Of a stretch of DNA of 7,998 nucleotides, positions 6,480 through 7,998 are shown one piece after another (position 1 is the stretch's first letter; every line of letters starts with the position of its first letter). The DNA is from Clostridia bacterium. GTDB lineage: Bacteria > Bacillota_E > RBS10-35 > JAJYVN01. A model generated the notes under the pieces. That model was not told where the DNA came from. It searched no databases and was given only the letters and a program-made list of their open reading frames with translations. The position numbers were made by a program, and so were the translations under genes. The DNA lies in contig DAHWHT010000235.1 of assembly GCA_027335515.1 (NCBI GenBank), positions 1 to 7,998 of the forward strand. The letters run 5' to 3'.

Positions 6480-6555
6480 GGCAGACGCCTACAGGAAGTG
6501 TCGCAGGACGCGGTCGAGCAGCACGGTAGCCTGCGAAATCCAGGTTAAACTTCGG

Positions 6556-7641
6556 CTAACGGTCGACTTCACCCATGAGGATGTCCAGGCTACCAACAAT
6601 GGCAATCAGATCCGCCACCTTGCCTCCCACACCCATCATCGGAACCAACTGGAGGTGGCAGAAAGACGGCGCCCGCCACTTCAGGCGGTAAGGCTTGGCA
6701 CTGCCATCGGATATCAGGTACACCCCCACTTCGCCGCGTGGGGACTCCACCCGACTGTAGTACTCTCCGGCGCGTGGGCGCAGGTTGGGGCGTACCCGAG
6801 CAAGGACCGGACCCTCGGGCAGCATCTTCAGCACTTGGCGGATGATGCGAATACTCTCCTTGATTTCAAGCATGCGTACCATGACCCGGTCGTATGTGTC
6901 CCCGTTGAGGCCTACGGGCACATCGAACTCGAACCGCTCGTAGCCGAGATATGGCGCCACCTTGCGCAGGTCCCACGCCACGCCCGTCGAGCGCAATACC
7001 GGCCCGCTCGCCCCCCAGGCAATCGCCTGCTGCGGCGTGAGCTCGCCGACCCCAATCGTGCGTTCGCGAAAGATCTCGTTTTCGATTAGCAACCCCATAT
7101 ACTCCGGCCAGGCCTGCCGCTCCATGAATACCAGGAATGCCTCTAGATCTTTGAACCAGGCGTCGGGCAGATCGTTGCGCACGCCGCCCGGGCGATTGTA
7201 TGCATACAGCATGCGCGCCCCGGTTGCCTTCTCCATCAGGGTGTAGCCCCACTCGCGTTCACGGAAGGCATACATGAACGGTGAGAATGCGCCGAGGTCC
7301 ATGCCGAAGGTGCCGTAAAACAGAAGGTGGCTCAGGATGCGCTGCAGTTCACTGAACAACACGCGCAGGTGGGCGGCCCGCGGCGGCACCTCGATCTCGG
7401 CGAGATTCTCGATGGCAAGGCAGACGGCCACCTCGTTGGTGATCGCCCCGAGGTAATCGTTGCGGTCGGAAAACGGCACGATCCCTGGGTAGGCCCAGGA
7501 CTCCACGATCTTTTCGAAGCTGCGGTGGAGAAAGCCGATGTCCGGCTCGACCTTGACCACAACCTCACCGCGCAGCGTAACCACCAGCCGCAGAACCCCA
7601 TGCGTGCTTGGGTGCTGCGGCCCCATATTGATCTTCAGCAA
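6556..7641 (-). CDS. nuoD: NADH-quinone oxidoreductase subunit D (complex I 49-kDa type)
   Basis: NuoD is a peripheral-arm subunit of complex I. With NuoB and NuoH it forms the quinone-binding cavity. Motifs run through the whole family: MGPQHPSTHG (6-15, loop with quinone-site His10/His14), DRNDYLGAITNE (59-70, with Tyr63 where the quinone-binding Tyr is expected), FGMDLGA, YNRPGGVRNDLP (148-159), GASGPVLRSTGVAWDLRK (210-227), GDTYDRVMVRMLE (247-259), ESPRGEVGVY and KPYRLKWRAPSFCHLQ (316-331). The end GSLDILMGEVDR is the canonical C-terminus. At 361 residues it is slightly short only at the N-terminus. The start is uncertain: TTG 7641 is the first usual start codon after an in-frame TAG (7687-7689), and the 15 codons between are open; ATG 7626 would begin right at MGPQHP. 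No frameshift is visible. No nuoC lies upstream and no full nuoH downstream, although nuoD normally sits inside the nuo operon. Confidence 0.95.
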   Translation of the reverse strand: MLKINMGPQHPSTHGVLRLVVTLRGEVVVKVEPDIGFLHRSFEKIVESWAYPGIVPFSDRNDYLGAITNEVAVCLAIENLAEIEVPPRAAHLRVLFSELQRILSHLLFYGTFGMDLGAFSPFMYAFREREWGYTLMEKATGARMLYAYNRPGGVRNDLPDAWFKDLEAFLVFMERQAWPEYMGLLIENEIFRERTIGVGELTPQQAIAWGASGPVLRSTGVAWDLRKVAPYLGYERFEFDVPVGLNGDTYDRVMVRMLEIKESIRIIRQVLKMLPEGPVLARVRPNLRPRAGEYYSRVESPRGEVGVYLISDGSAKPYRLKWRAPSFCHLQLVPMMGVGGKVADLIAIVGSLDILMGEVDR

Positions 7642-7998
7642 CCGCCGTCCGTCCTGCTGCGACCTTGGATAGCCCGCCGTCTGACGCTACGCTCAGCCCA
7701 TCCTTCCGAGACCCCTCTCCGCACATCTATTCGCACTTCCCTCCCCAGACTGTGCGCAACGGGTACCTCGTCCTGTCTTGAGTAGGGTCTGTGACAGCAA
7801 GGAACGTGAACAACTGGACACCATACTGAACCCGTCCGACGGGAGACATGTAGGTTTGGGTTTACTGCGGCGTTCCGCCCACGGTTGTCCACCATTCGTA
7901 ACCCGAGCGTTGAGCCATCCAAAGTTGGGTATGCGCACCCCGCAGATAGGCATCCCATCGCCTGAGGTCCAGATGGATGCGCAACAGCCCGTCTTGCG
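7642..7998. other. Unassigned region upstream of nuoD
   Basis: These 357 bp should hold the end of nuoC if the nuo operon were intact, but none of the minus-strand frames shows NuoC motifs. Short open frames exist on the minus strand (7635-7958 and 7693-7953); both are Arg/Ser/Cys-rich with no recognisable motif. The third frame is broken by stops but contains more protein-like words such as YMSPVGRVQYGVQLFTFLAV. A short palindrome CCCGTC-C-GACGGG lies at 7831-7843. I see no RNA gene, promoter or mobile-element end here. Confidence 0.5.

Noticed and set aside
6055..7089. 344-codon plus-strand frame opposite nuoD and the TIG fragment
   Set aside because: It is the antisense of intact nuoD; no recognisable domain, while the nuoD motifs are unambiguous.
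1..7998. CRISPR array, tRNA, rRNA or complete transposon
   Set aside because: No regularly spaced repeats, no cloverleaf or rRNA-like stretch noticed, and all mobile-element pieces are truncated.

Overview
The window joins two different kinds of DNA. Positions 1 to about 3350 are very GC-rich (about 77% G+C in one line counted by hand) and carry three tightly packed plus-strand housekeeping genes: the C-terminal part of smc, a complete ftsY, and a THUMP-type N2-guanine RNA methyltransferase. The smc-ftsY order is common in Bacillota. With such high G+C it suggests a GC-rich, perhaps thermophilic member of that phylum (Sulfobacillus/Thermaerobacter/Limnochordia type). This lineage call is an inference from gene order and composition only.

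From about 3350 to the end, G+C falls (55-62% in sampled lines) and coding strands become mixed. There are two intact minus-strand genes: a type I formylglycine sulfatase (3502-5028) and a full-length nuoD, complex I subunit D (6556-7641). Neither sits in its expected operon. No sulfatase-maturation enzyme or transporter is present beside the sulfatase. nuoD has no recognisable nuoC upstream or nuoH downstream.

Between and around these genes is a pile of broken pieces. They are the zinc-ribbon/RuvC-III tail of an IS200/IS605-type TnpB (minus), the N-terminal part of an IS1182-type (DUF772) transposase with an in-frame stop (plus), an unidentified protein fragment (plus), and an orphan IPT/TIG domain (minus). 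This looks like a decaying insertion hotspot with two stranded functional genes.

The first three genes serve chromosome compaction (SMC), membrane targeting of ribosomes (FtsY) and RNA modification. The second half adds a probably cytoplasmic sulfate-ester hydrolase and one lone respiratory subunit. I find no CRISPR array, tRNA, rRNA or complete mobile element. I see no convincing complete new system; the most interesting points are the orphan nuoD, the sulfatase next to TnpB debris, and the abrupt composition change, which could be a transfer boundary or an assembly join.
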